Part shown: piece after piece, positions 42,048-50,565 of the stretch
Numbering within the stretch: position 1 is the stretch's first letter
How the letters are laid out: every line of letters begins with the position of its first letter
Made by a program: the position numbers and the translations under genes
Origin: Streptacidiphilus jiangxiensis
Lineage (GTDB): Bacteria > Actinomycetota > Actinomycetes > Streptomycetales > Streptomycetaceae
Length of the DNA stretch: 64,000 bases
Reading direction: 5' to 3'
Assembly: GCF_900109465.1 (NCBI RefSeq)
Contig: NZ_FOAZ01000005.1
Location: 80,473 to 144,472 of the forward strand
Notes under the pieces: model-generated
Database searches by the model: none
What the model saw: only the letters and a program-made list of their open reading frames with translations
What the model was told of the DNA's origin: nothing

Positions 42048-43787
42048 GTGCTCGACCATCTCATTCGAGGCGCGACGCTCGTCGACGGCACCGGCGCCCC
42101 CGCGCGCAGCGCCGACGTGGGTGTCAAGGACGGCAGGATCGCCGTCCTGGCCGCGGCGGGCGCCTGCCGGGAGCCCGCCGTCACCACCGAGGACGCGACC
42201 GGGCTGATGCTGACACCCGGCTTCGTCGACCCGCACACCCACTACGACGCCCAGCTCTTCTGGGATCCCTTCGCCACGCCCTCGCTGGGCCACGGCGTCA
42301 CCACCGTCGCGGGAGGCAACTGCGGGTTCACCCTCGCGCCGCTCAACCCGGACCGCCCGGACGACGCCGACTACACGCGGCGGATGATGGCCCGCGTCGA
42401 GGGCATGTCGCTGGCCGCGCTGGAGGGCGGCGTCCCGTGGGGCTGGTCCGGCTTCGGCGAGTACCTCGCCGCGCTGGAGGGGCGGATCGCCGTCAACGCG
42501 GGCTTCATGGTCGGCCACTGCGCGCTGCGCCGCCACGTCATGGGCCCGGACGCGATCGGCGGACAGCCCACGCCCGAGCAGCTCGCGCAGATGGTCGCGC
42601 TGCTCGAGCAGGCCATGGCGGACGGCGCGTGGGGCCTGTCCACCACCCAGTCCGGCACCCACTCGGACGGCGACGGACAGCCCGTCGCCTCCCGCCACGC
42701 CGGTCGCGAGGAGCTCCTCGCCCTGTGCCGGGCGGTCGGCGAGGCGCCCGGTACGCAGATCGAGGCGATCGTGGCCGGCTGCCTCGACACGTTCGCCGAC
42801 GAGGAGATCGACCTGCTCGTGCAGATGAGCGCGGTGGCCGGACGCCCGCTCAACTGGAACGTGCTGACCATCGACGCGGCCGTCCCCGACCGCGTGCCGC
42901 GCCAACTCCTCGCCTCCCGGCGGGCGCGGGAGGCGGGCGGCCGGATCGTCGCGCTGACCATGCCGATCCTGACGCCGATGAACATGAGCCTCGGCACCTT
43001 CTGCGCCCTCAACCTGATCCCGGGCTGGGGCCCGGTCCTCGGCCTGCCGGTCCCCGAGCGCATCGCGCAACTGCGCCGCCCGGAGGTGCGCGAGGAGATG
43101 CTGCGGCGTGCCGACAGTCCCGAGGCCGGCGTCTTCCGCCGCCTCGCGGACTTCGCCCGCTACGTCATCGGCGACACCTACTCGGCCGCCAACGAAGGCC
43201 TCTCCGGCCGCGTCGTCCGCGACATCGCCGCCGAGCGCGGCCAGGACCCCTTCACGACGCTCGTCGAGGTCTGCGTCAACGACGAGCTGCGGACCGTGCT
43301 GTGGCCGATGCCGACGGACAACGACCCCGCCAGCTGGGAACTCCGCCGCGACACCTGGCAGCACGAGGACGTCATGCTCGGCGGCAGCGACGCGGGCGCC
43401 CACCTGGACCGCATGTGCGGCGCGCCGTACACCACCCGCTTCCTCGCGGACTGCCTGCGGCGGCGCCGGCTGGTCCCGGTGGAGCAGGCGGTCCGGATGC
43501 TGACGGCGGACCCGGCCGAGCTGTTCGGCCTGCGCGGCCGTGGCACGGTGGCCGTCGGCAACCACGCGGACCTGGTCCTCTTCGACCCGGAGACGATCGA
43601 CGCGGGTCCGGCGACCCTGGTCCACGACCTCCCGGGCGAGAGCCCTCGCTTGGACTCCCGCCCGGAGGGCGTCGTCGCGGTCCGCGTCAACGGCGTGGAG
43701 ACGGTGCGGGAGGGCAAGCTCACCGGCGCGATCCCGGGCACGCTCCTGCGGTCGGGGAGGGACACCAGGACGGTGGCGACCCGCTGA
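42048..43787 (+). CDS. N-acyl-D-amino-acid deacylase-like amidohydrolase
   Basis: A 579-residue amidohydrolase_3/D-aminoacylase-like enzyme. VDPHTHYDAQLFWDP gives the HxH metal site; GLSTTQSGTHSDGDGQPV, MLGGSDAGAHLDRMCG (catalytic Asp) and TVAVGNHADLVLFDPETI are typical. It should hydrolyse an amide or cyclic amide. GTG 42048 is chosen for the ACAGGAG site 6 nt upstream; a GTG at 42030 is also in frame. It follows the LLM gene by 31 nt, in the operon controlled from site 3. Confidence 0.86.
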   Translation: MLDHLIRGATLVDGTGAPARSADVGVKDGRIAVLAAAGACREPAVTTEDATGLMLTPGFVDPHTHYDAQLFWDPFATPSLGHGVTTVAGGNCGFTLAPLNPDRPDDADYTRRMMARVEGMSLAALEGGVPWGWSGFGEYLAALEGRIAVNAGFMVGHCALRRHVMGPDAIGGQPTPEQLAQMVALLEQAMADGAWGLSTTQSGTHSDGDGQPVASRHAGREELLALCRAVGEAPGTQIEAIVAGCLDTFADEEIDLLVQMSAVAGRPLNWNVLTIDAAVPDRVPRQLLASRRAREAGGRIVALTMPILTPMNMSLGTFCALNLIPGWGPVLGLPVPERIAQLRRPEVREEMLRRADSPEAGVFRRLADFARYVIGDTYSAANEGLSGRVVRDIAAERGQDPFTTLVEVCVNDELRTVLWPMPTDNDPASWELRRDTWQHEDVMLGGSDAGAHLDRMCGAPYTTRFLADCLRRRRLVPVEQAVRMLTADPAELFGLRGRGTVAVGNHADLVLFDPETIDAGPATLVHDLPGESPRLDSRPEGVVAVRVNGVETVREGKLTGAIPGTLLRSGRDTRTVATR

Positions 43788-43794
43788 GGGAGGG

Positions 43795-44415
43795 TCAGCT
43801 CAGCAGCCCGCGGGCCATCGCGCCCCGCACCGCCGCCAGTCCCTTCACGACCTGGGTCGCGAGCAGCACCAGCACGATGCCCGCCACGCACGTCGCGGCG
43901 ATCTCCGGCAGCGTGGAGATGTAGTGGCTGTGCCCGTTGTTCTCCCACAGCCTGTAGCCGGGCCAGCCCACGTAGGTCGGGAAGACCCAGTGGTACAGCG
44001 GGTACAGCGTCGCCGAGAGGCCGACGCTCCACAGTGTCACCGCCAGGGTGAAGCCCAGCACGCCCATCGGCAGCAGCAGGAACGCGTACAGCGCGGCGCG
44101 CCAGTTCGCGCCGTCGGAGAGCATGCCGCGGATCCAGCCGATGAACCCGGGGCGCGAAGGGGTGACGGGGGCCGGCGCGGGGATGTCCTCGCCCAGCAGC
44201 GCCCGCGTCCGCGCGCGTTCCATCGTGCCGAAGGCGCGGGCACCGGCCACACAGGCGACCAGGACCGGGAGGCCGACGAAGGTCAGCACAGAGCCGACGC
44301 CGAACGAGAACAGTGCGACGACGTAGCTGAAGGAGAGGACCCCGAGCGGTAGATCGAGGACGAGGTGGAGGGTCGCGCGCCAGGTCCGGGCCGAGAGGAT
44401 CGCGGGTGTCTTCAT
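43795..44415 (-). CDS. Stand-alone PF13796-like sensor-domain membrane protein
   Basis: A 206-residue protein with about five helices that aligns along its length with the N-terminal sensor half of the histidine kinase at 45822-46979: ERARTRALLGEDIPAPAPVTPSRPGFIGWIRGMLSDGANWRAALYAFLLLPMGVLGF versus ERARARVLLGEDVPEPAPVQGRRPGFMQLVIATLTDGLAWRSVLYSVIMLPWGIIAF. It has no kinase domain. It may compete for, or hold, the signal of the kinase. ATG 44415 is chosen because the shared upstream element is then exactly 60 bp away, as for the kinase gene. Confidence 0.82.
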   Translation of the reverse strand: MKTPAILSARTWRATLHLVLDLPLGVLSFSYVVALFSFGVGSVLTFVGLPVLVACVAGARAFGTMERARTRALLGEDIPAPAPVTPSRPGFIGWIRGMLSDGANWRAALYAFLLLPMGVLGFTLAVTLWSVGLSATLYPLYHWVFPTYVGWPGYRLWENNGHSHYISTLPEIAATCVAGIVLVLLATQVVKGLAAVRGAMARGLLS

Positions 44416-44474
44416 GCCCTCCACCCTGCCGTTCGCGCGCCGCGCGGTCACTGGGGTGACTCGGTGTCCTCGGG

Positions 44475-44498
44475 GTGGGGGCAGCCCTACCAGTGCCC
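44475..44498. promoter_or_regulatory. Shared element upstream of sensor-domain gene
   Basis: A 24-bp segment with core GGGGCAGCCCTACC matches 21 of 24 positions of the element at 47039-47062. It begins exactly 60 bp upstream of the sensor-domain gene start. The imperfect dyad GTGGGG-GCAG-CCCTAC suggests a response-regulator operator. Confidence 0.72.
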
Positions 44499-44529
44499 GT
44501 CCTGCCGGCGCCCTCTGCCGGCGCCCGTC

Positions 44530-45108
44530 CTACCAGAGCTTGTCGACCGGGCCCGGGTAGAGCCCGATGCGGGCGTGCTCGAAGTGCGCCGAGGCGGCGC
44601 GGGCGCGCGGGGTGAGGAAGGCGCCCATGGTCACCTTGTCCCACTGGTCGCTGGGGAAGGGCGCTTCCGGGGTGCCGCCGACCAGGACGGTGCCAGGGAG
44701 CTCCTGCCACCCGGCGCTCGCGTAGAAGGCGCGCAGCGGGCGGTCGCAGGTGAACAGGCCGAGGTCGACGCCGTCGGCGCGGAGGTCCGCGAGCGCGGCG
44801 GACACCAGTGCGCGTCCGTGGCCCGCGCGTTGCCGTGCGCGGTCGGTGACGACCCGGCTGAGGCCGGAGGCGGTCCAGCGCTCGCCCGCGTGCTCGATCT
44901 CCTTGGTGAGCACGTCGAGCGAGGCCAGGACCGTCGCGTCGGCGCCGTCGCCGTCGACCAGCAGCAGGCAGCGCGGCCGCAGTGCGGGGTCGTGCGCGCT
45001 GTCGTCCGCCTCGCCGGGCTCGCCGGGCCACGCCTGCTCCTGCAGGGCGAGCGCCTGCGCACGGAGCGCCGACGGGACGTCGGCCTCGGCGAAGCGGACG
45101 ATGTGCAT
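44530..45108 (-). CDS. GNAT-family N-acetyltransferase
   Basis: A 192-residue GNAT protein: ASGLSRVVTDRARQRAGHGRALVSAALADLRADGVDLGLFTCDRPLRAFYASAGWQEL holds the acetyl-CoA pyrophosphate loop (R/Q-x-x-G-x-G/A equivalent QRAGHGRA) and the LRAFYASAGW motif near the C-terminus. The end, DKLW, is short after a His/Glu-rich loop. The acceptor is unknown. ATG 45108 is 17 nt from the LppU-like gene's stop and on the same strand. Confidence 0.82.
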   Translation of the reverse strand: MHIVRFAEADVPSALRAQALALQEQAWPGEPGEADDSAHDPALRPRCLLLVDGDGADATVLASLDVLTKEIEHAGERWTASGLSRVVTDRARQRAGHGRALVSAALADLRADGVDLGLFTCDRPLRAFYASAGWQELPGTVLVGGTPEAPFPSDQWDKVTMGAFLTPRARAASAHFEHARIGLYPGPVDKLW

Positions 45109-45125
45109 GCGGTGAAGCCTAGGGG

Positions 45126-45647
45126 TTACTTGTTGCCCAGGCAGAGGACCACGTCGCTGGTGTAGCGGCCACCGGACTGCGAGTAGCCGGCGACGGCGCC
45201 CGGGACACCCTGGCACTCGTTGTAGTCCGTGCCGTCCTTGACCTCGACGACCTTGTAGTTGGCGCTCGAGTCGGAGCAGGAGACGACGTGCAGGTCCGGG
45301 TTGCTGTTCGAGCCGCTGACGGAGACGCAGTCGCCGACCTTGGCGGTGTCCGCGCCACCCGACATGTGGTCGTAGATCGCGTAGCCGCCGCCGATGACGA
45401 CGAACGCCACGATGCTGCCGACCAGACGGATGCCGAGGATCTTCCCGAAGCGACCGGCGCGGCCGGACTTCGCCGTAGCCGGCGGAGCCGGGAAGCCGGC
45501 GGCCGGCGGGGCCGGGAAGCCGGCGGGCGGGGCGGCCGGGTAACCCTGCTGCGGGGGGATGTTGGCGTTCGGCGCCGCGTAGGGGTTCTGCGGGGCGGCC
45601 TGGCCGTCCTGCGGCGGGGTCTGGTACGGGTTCTGCGGCGTGGTCAC
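45126..45647 (-). CDS. LppU/SCO3897-like membrane-anchored protein
   Basis: A 173-residue protein with a Pro/Gln/Gly-rich cytoplasmic N-terminus (PQNPY, PAAPPAGFPAPPAAGFPAPP repeats), one helix (about 74-92, LVGSIVAFVVIGGGYAIY) and an external domain with four cysteines (VGDCVSVSG, VVSCSD, YNECQG, VVLCLG), likely two disulfides. Order and spacing match LppU/SCO3897-family proteins of Streptomyces, whose function is not established. ATG 45647. Confidence 0.78.
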   Translation of the reverse strand: MTTPQNPYQTPPQDGQAAPQNPYAAPNANIPPQQGYPAAPPAGFPAPPAAGFPAPPATAKSGRAGRFGKILGIRLVGSIVAFVVIGGGYAIYDHMSGGADTAKVGDCVSVSGSNSNPDLHVVSCSDSSANYKVVEVKDGTDYNECQGVPGAVAGYSQSGGRYTSDVVLCLGNK

Positions 45648-45821
45648 GGCTGGGTTCCCTCGTTAGGTCGTGCGAATCTGCAACAGGCAGTCGAACGCCG
45701 GACCCTAGTGGCTTTCAGGTGATTCATGCCTGACGGAGACCCAACCGAGGCTGTACAGCTCCTTAACCGTAACCAACATACGGTCAAAACCGGCATATGG
45801 CATGACTGGTGACGTGAACTC

Positions 45822-46979
45822 TCACCTGGCGGCCGTGCGCGTCCGCCACGGCAGCTCCGCGGTGACGTCGGTCGGGCCGCCGACGGGGCTGGCGACGACG
45901 AAGACGCCGTCCACGGCCCGGATCCGCTCGGCGAGCCCGGCCAGCCCGCCACCGGGCAGTTCCTGCGCCCCGCCCACGCCGTCGTCGCGGACCTGCAGCA
46001 TCAGCCGCTCGTCCGAGCGCCAGATCTCCACGCTCGCGCTCTGCGCGTGCGAGTGCTTGGCCGCGTTCGTCAGCAGCTCGCTGACGGTGAAGTAGGCGAT
46101 GCCCTCGATCGCGGAGTCGGGACGCTCGGGCAGCTCCACCTCGACCCGGACGCCGCCGGGCAGCGGGCAGCGGGCCGCGAGCGAGGAGAGCGCGGCGTCC
46201 AGGCCGCGGTCGGTCAGCACGGCCGGGTGGATGCCGCGGGCCAGGTCGCGCAGCTCCCGCAGGGCCAGCTTCACCTCGTTGTGCGCGTCCGACACCATGC
46301 GGGCCGCCGCGTCCGGGTCCTCCGTCAGCTTCTCCTTGGCCAGACCCAGGTCCATGGCCAAGGTCACCAGTCGGGCCTGCGCGCCGTCGTGCAGGTCCCG
46401 CTCGATCCGGCGCAGGTCGGCCGCCGCGGTGTCGACCACCGCCCCGCGGTCGTCCTCCAGCTCGCGCACCCGCTCGGTCAGCCGCCCGGGGGAGAGCAGC
46501 GAGCCGACGAGCGCCCGGTCCACCGAGGAGAGCCCGTGCACCACCCACGGCAGCAGCGGGAACAGCACCACCGAGGAGACCACCGTGCAGGTGAACGCGA
46601 TGATCCCCCAGGGCAGCATGATCACGCTGTAGAGCACCGAGCGCCAGGCCAGGCCGTCGGTCAGGGTCGCGATGACCAACTGCATGAAGCCCGGTCGGCG
46701 CCCCTGCACCGGCGCCGGCTCCGGCACGTCCTCACCCAGCAGCACCCGTGCCCGTGCCCGTTCCAGTGCCGAGCCCGCGCGCAGCAGCAGGAGCAGCGCG
46801 AAGAGCACCCAGAAGCCCACCACGGTGATCAGCAGGCCGACGCCGACCGAGAGCAACGGCACCGTGAGCGCGAACGCGGTGATGCCGATGGGCAGGTCGG
46901 CGAGCAGGTAGGCGGCCTGCCGGACCATCCGGGCGTCGAAGCGGGGGCGCCGCCGTGCGGCGGTGGTCGGCTCAGTCAT
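45822..46979 (-). CDS. NarL/DesK-type histidine kinase with PF13796-like sensor
   Basis: A 385-residue kinase. Residues about 15-170 are the membrane sensor domain shared with the protein at 43795-44415; then HisKA_3 with the phospho-acceptor in RIERDLHDGAQARLVTLAMDLGLAKEKL, and an HATPase domain with LLTNAAKHSHAQ, VRDDGVGG and GGGLAGLAERIRAVDG. Such kinases signal to LuxR-type response regulators, but none is encoded next to it: the downstream neighbour is the LppU-like gene. The regulator may lie outside the window. ATG 46979 is 60 bp from the upstream element. Confidence 0.9.
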   Translation of the reverse strand: MTEPTTAARRRPRFDARMVRQAAYLLADLPIGITAFALTVPLLSVGVGLLITVVGFWVLFALLLLLRAGSALERARARVLLGEDVPEPAPVQGRRPGFMQLVIATLTDGLAWRSVLYSVIMLPWGIIAFTCTVVSSVVLFPLLPWVVHGLSSVDRALVGSLLSPGRLTERVRELEDDRGAVVDTAAADLRRIERDLHDGAQARLVTLAMDLGLAKEKLTEDPDAAARMVSDAHNEVKLALRELRDLARGIHPAVLTDRGLDAALSSLAARCPLPGGVRVEVELPERPDSAIEGIAYFTVSELLTNAAKHSHAQSASVEIWRSDERLMLQVRDDGVGGAQELPGGGLAGLAERIRAVDGVFVVASPVGGPTDVTAELPWRTRTAAR

Positions 46980-47038
46980 GATCCAAGACTGGCCGGTGCG
47001 GGGTGCGTCGCGCCATGGTGCAGGGCAGACGCATGGAG

Positions 47039-47062
47039 GTAGGGGCAGCCCTACCCCTGCCC
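47039..47062. promoter_or_regulatory. Shared element upstream of kinase gene and nuo operon
   Basis: GTAGGGGCAGCCCTAC, a near-perfect dyad with GTAGGG and CCCTAC arms, followed by CCCTGCCC. It starts 60 bp upstream of the kinase ATG and 150 bp upstream of nuoA, so it could act on both. CCTACCCCTG is repeated once more right after it. Confidence 0.72.
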
Positions 47063-47211
47063 TACCCCTGTTGGTCCGCCCAACGGGTGGGCACGGTTCA
47101 CAGGTGGAAGCCCCTGGGACCTAGACTCCTGCCCCGTAAAGGCAAGGATTGCGTTAATAGCCCCACGCGCACCACGCGACCCGGACGAGCGACCCAATGG
47201 AGGCGAGCACC

Positions 47212-47613
47212 ATGCAGGCCGTGCAGGCACTGGCGGCGTCCCACCCGGGATACTTCCGCGCCTACTCCGTCGTCGGCCTGATGGCGCTGATCGGGGTCCT
47301 CTTCGTCGGTACGGCCTTCACCGCCAACCGGCTGCTGCGGCCCTTCGCGCCCACGCCGGAGAAGCTGCTCGCCTACGAGTGCGGGGTGGACCCGGTGGGG
47401 GAGGGCTGGGCCCAGACCCAGATCCGCTACTACGTCTACGCCTTCCTGTACGTGATCTTCGCGGTCGACGCGATCTACCTGTTCCCGTGGGCGACGGTCT
47501 TCTCCGCGCCCGGCTTCGGGGCGGGGACGCTGGTGGAGATGGGCGTCTTCATCGGCTTCCTCGCGGTCGGTCTGCTCTACGCCTGGAAGAAGGGTGTCCT
47601 GGAATGGTCGTGA
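47212..47613 (+). CDS. nuoA: NADH-quinone oxidoreductase subunit A
   Basis: A 133-residue subunit with three helices and the NuoA signature: [43 protein letters not shown], where YECG sits in the conserved loop next to the quinone tunnel. Canonical length is about 120-150. ATG 47212 is preferred: GGAGG lies 8 nt upstream, whereas ATG 47197 overlaps that site. First gene of the operon; overlaps nuoB by 10 nt. Confidence 0.95.
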   Translation: MQAVQALAASHPGYFRAYSVVGLMALIGVLFVGTAFTANRLLRPFAPTPEKLLAYECGVDPVGEGWAQTQIRYYVYAFLYVIFAVDAIYLFPWATVFSAPGFGAGTLVEMGVFIGFLAVGLLYAWKKGVLEWS

Positions 47614-48206
47614 ACCTCGGAACCCCGGACCCCTCGCGTCCCGGTGCTCTCGAAGTCCGCAAGCTCGGCCCGCTGGCCCGGATGGCACCCGACCCGATCA
47701 AGGTCGTGCTGAACTGGGGCCGCCGGTACAGCCTGTGGTGCTTCAACTTCGGCCTGGCCTGCTGCGCGATCGAGTTCATCGCCGCGTCCATGGCGAAGCA
47801 CGACTTCATCCGGCTCGGTGTCATCCCCTTCGCGCCCGGACCGCGGCAGGCGGACCTGATGATCGTGTCCGGCACGGTGACGGACAAGATGGCCCCGGCC
47901 GTCAAGCGTCTGTACGAGCAGATGCCGGAGCCCAAGTACGTCATCTCCTTCGGTGCCTGCTCCAACTCCGGCGGCCCCTACTGGGACTCCTACTCGGTGA
48001 CCAAGGGCGTCGACCAGATCATCCCCGTCGACGTCTACGTCCCCGGCTGCCCGCCGCGGCCGGAGGCGCTGCTGCAGGGCATCCTCAAGCTCCAGGAGAA
48101 GATCGCGCGCGAGTCGCTGCCGGCGCAGTACGCGGCGCCGGCGCCCGCCGCCGTGCTCTCCCGCCCGCTCGTGCAGGCGCCCGCCGAGGGGGGTGACGCC
48201 TCGTGA
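47604..48206 (+). CDS. nuoB: NADH-quinone oxidoreductase subunit B (N2 cluster)
   Basis: A 200-residue subunit with the four cysteines of the terminal [4Fe-4S] cluster N2: tandem Cys in [12 protein letters not shown], then [13 protein letters not shown] and [15 protein letters not shown]. The C-terminal 30 residues are an Ala/Pro tail. Conserved cluster ligands indicate a working electron path towards quinone, which makes the missing nuoD surprising. Overlaps nuoA by 10 nt and nuoC by 4 nt. Confidence 0.96.
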   Translation: MVVNLGTPDPSRPGALEVRKLGPLARMAPDPIKVVLNWGRRYSLWCFNFGLACCAIEFIAASMAKHDFIRLGVIPFAPGPRQADLMIVSGTVTDKMAPAVKRLYEQMPEPKYVISFGACSNSGGPYWDSYSVTKGVDQIIPVDVYVPGCPPRPEALLQGILKLQEKIARESLPAQYAAPAPAAVLSRPLVQAPAEGGDAS

Positions 48207-49606
48207 ACGCCGAGGACACCGCCGAGGAGACCGCCGCCGCGATCGGCCCGTGGGCCACGGCGAGCGAGGCGTACGCGCTGCTGACGGTCGACGTGCCCGC
48301 CGAGCACTGGATTGAGGCGCTCACCGCCTGCCGCGACGGCCTCGGCCTCGCCTACCTCGACTGGCTCTCCGCGGTGGACGAGCTGTCCGAGGGCTTCTCC
48401 GTCTCCGCGCACCTCGCCCACGCGGGCACCGCGGGCTCCGTCGTGCACCTGCTGCTGCGCACCCGCGTCCCGCGCGACGCCGCGAGCCTGCCGACGGCGA
48501 CCGGCGTGTACGCGGGCGCGGCCTGGCACGAGCGCGAGACGCACGAGATGTTCGGCATCGCCTTCGAGGGCCACCCGCACCTGGTGCCGCTGCTGCTGCC
48601 CGACGGTTTCGAGGGCCACCCGCTGCGCAAGGAGTTCGTCCTGGCCGCGCGCGTGGCCAAGGCCTGGCCCGGCGCCAAGGAGCCGGGCGAGTCCGACCAC
48701 GGCCCCGCGGAGGGCACCACGCGTCGCCGGATGCTGCCCCCGGGCGTCCCGGACCCGAACGAGTGGGGCCCCCTCAAGGGCACCCTGCCCCCGGCCCCGG
48801 AACGGCCCGCCCGCGGCGCCCGCGCCGCGGCCGCCGGCGGCCCGGCCGCGGACCGCCCCCGCCGCACCCGCTCCGTGGCAGCCGGCAGCGCGAGCCAGAC
48901 CGCGGACGCGGCAGCCACCGCGGCGACACCGGACGCGGCCACCCCGGCGACGCCGGACGCGACTTCCCCGGTCACCCCGGCCCCATCGCCCGACATGCCA
49001 TGGCAGACCCCGGACGCCGGCACAGCCCGCCCGCGCCGCTCCCGCTCGGTCTCCGCCGGCAGCGTCAGCCAGGCGCCCGAGCCGCCGTCCGAGGTCGCCG
49101 CGCCCACCGAGCCGACGCCTGAGGTTGCCGTGCCTGCCGCGCCGGAGGCGCGCGAGGCGGCCGAGCCGCCCGGCGAGCCCGAGGGCGCCGTGCGCGGCGC
49201 GCCCGCCGCGCCGACGCCTGAGGTTGCCGCGCCCGCTGCGCCGGAGGCGCGTGAGGCGGCCGAGCGGCCGGCCGAGTCGACGCCTGAGGTTGCCGCGCCC
49301 GCTGCGCCGGAGGCGCGTGAGGCGGCCAAGCCGTCCACCGAGCCGACAGCCGAGGTCGCCGTGCCCGCTGCGCCGGAGGCGCGTGAGGCGGCCGAGCCGC
49401 CCACCGAGCCGACGCCTGAGGTTGCCGCGCCCGCTGCGCCGGAGGCGCGTGAGGCGGCTGAGCCCGCGGAGGCCGGGGCGGCGTCGCCCCCCGCTGTGCC
49501 CGCCGCAGGCGGCAAGCCCGTCAGCACCGAACCTGCCGAACCCGCCGAACCCGCGGAACCCGCCGATGGCGGCGAAGGCGGCGAAGAGCCCGAGGAGGGC
49601 GCGTGA
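48203..49606 (+). CDS. nuoC: NADH-quinone oxidoreductase subunit C with long repeat tail
   Basis: A 467-residue protein. Residues 1-170 are the 30-kDa subunit domain ([14 protein letters not shown], and the family motif [38 protein letters not shown]). The following 290 residues are Ala/Pro/Glu/Thr-rich and low complexity, including five copies of a unit close to [17 protein letters not shown] (DNA repeat at 49115-49467). Canonical NuoC is about 200-240 residues. The tail stands where nuoD would normally follow, but has no resemblance to NuoD. The stop overlaps the nuoH start by 4 nt. Confidence 0.9.
   Translation: MNAEDTAEETAAAIGPWATASEAYALLTVDVPAEHWIEALTACRDGLGLAYLDWLSAVDELSEGFSVSAHLAHAGTAGSVVHLLLRTRVPRDAASLPTATGVYAGAAWHERETHEMFGIAFEGHPHLVPLLLPDGFEGHPLRKEFVLAARVAKAWPGAKEPGESDHGPAEGTTRRRMLPPGVPDPNEWGPLKGTLPPAPERPARGARAAAAGGPAADRPRRTRSVAAGSASQTADAAATAATPDAATPATPDATSPVTPAPSPDMPWQTPDAGTARPRRSRSVSAGSVSQAPEPPSEVAAPTEPTPEVAVPAAPEAREAAEPPGEPEGAVRGAPAAPTPEVAAPAAPEAREAAERPAESTPEVAAPAAPEAREAAKPSTEPTAEVAVPAAPEAREAAEPPTEPTPEVAAPAAPEAREAAEPAEAGAASPPAVPAAGGKPVSTEPAEPAEPAEPADGGEGGEEPEEGA
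49115..49467 (+). repeat. 66-bp tandem repeats inside nuoC
   Basis: Copies of a unit led by ACGCCTGAGGTTGCCG begin at 49115, 49214, 49280, 49346 and 49412; the last four are exactly 66 bp (22 codons) apart. Copies are highly similar at the DNA level, including third positions, implying recent slippage or recombination. Each unit encodes a Pro-rich stretch followed by a short charged PEAREAAE segment. Confidence 0.88.
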
Positions 49607-50565
49607 CCACCACGCTCGACGCGCTGGTGCGCTGCATCGCCGTGCTCCTCGTGTTCCTCGTCCTCCCCCTCGTGATCGGGCAGACCGAGCACAAGGTGAT
49701 GGCCCACATGCAGGGCCGCCTCGGCCCCATGTACGCGGGCGGATTCCACGGCTGGGCGCAGCTCGTCGCCGACGGGGTCAAGTTCGCGCAGAAGGAGGAC
49801 GTCGTCCCCTCCGGCGCGGACCGGAAGATCTTCCAGCTCGCCCCCGCGGTGGCGCTGCTGCCGTACCTGCTCGCGCTCGTCGCCATCCCGCTCGGGCCGG
49901 GGGACCTGCTCGGGCAGGACCTCGACGCCGGGTTGTTCTTCGTCCTGGCCGTGATGGGCGTCGGCGTGCTCGGCTCGCTCATGGCCGGGTGGGCGTCGGC
50001 GAACAAGTTCTCGCTGCTCGGCGGTATCCGTACCGCCGCCCAGCTGATGGCGTACGAGCTGCCGATGCTGCTCGCCGCCGCGTCCGTCGCGATGGCCGCC
50101 GGCACCGTCTCGCTGACCGGCATCCTGGGGGCGTTCCACTGGTGGTGGGTGCCCTGGCAGATCGTCGGCGGGTTCGTCTTCTTCGTCTCGGGCCTCGCCG
50201 AGCTCCAGCGGCCGCCGTTCGACATGCCGGTGGCCGACTCCGAGATCATCTTCGGCGCCTACACCGAGTACACGGGACTGCGCTTCGCACTGTTCCTGCT
50301 CTCCGAGTACGCGGGCATCCTCGTCGTCTCCGCGCTGACCGCCGTGCTCTTCCTGGGCGGTTGGCACGGACCCATGGCCGACAGCCTCGGCTGGCTGTGG
50401 ATGCTGCTGAAGACCTTCGCTCTCGCCTTCCTGGTGATCTGGATCCGCGTCACCTACCCGCGCCTGCGCGAGGACCAGCTGATGCGCTTTGCCTGGACCG
50501 TGCTCATCCCGCTCTCGCTCGCGCAGCTCGCGCTCACCGGCATCGTCAAGGTGGTGATCTCCTAA
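49603..50565 (+). CDS. nuoH: NADH-quinone oxidoreductase subunit H
   Basis: A 320-residue membrane subunit that lies beside the quinone chamber. Signatures: EHKVMAHMQGRLGPMYAGGFHGWAQLVADGVKFAQKED, FSLLGGIRTAAQLMAYELPMLLA, LAELQRPPFDMPVADSEIIFGAYTEYTGLRFALFLLSEYAG and VWIRVTYPRLREDQLM. Charged residues of the E-channel are intact. GTG 49603 overlaps the nuoC stop. Confidence 0.97.
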   Translation: MTTTLDALVRCIAVLLVFLVLPLVIGQTEHKVMAHMQGRLGPMYAGGFHGWAQLVADGVKFAQKEDVVPSGADRKIFQLAPAVALLPYLLALVAIPLGPGDLLGQDLDAGLFFVLAVMGVGVLGSLMAGWASANKFSLLGGIRTAAQLMAYELPMLLAAASVAMAAGTVSLTGILGAFHWWWVPWQIVGGFVFFVSGLAELQRPPFDMPVADSEIIFGAYTEYTGLRFALFLLSEYAGILVVSALTAVLFLGGWHGPMADSLGWLWMLLKTFALAFLVIWIRVTYPRLREDQLMRFAWTVLIPLSLAQLALTGIVKVVIS

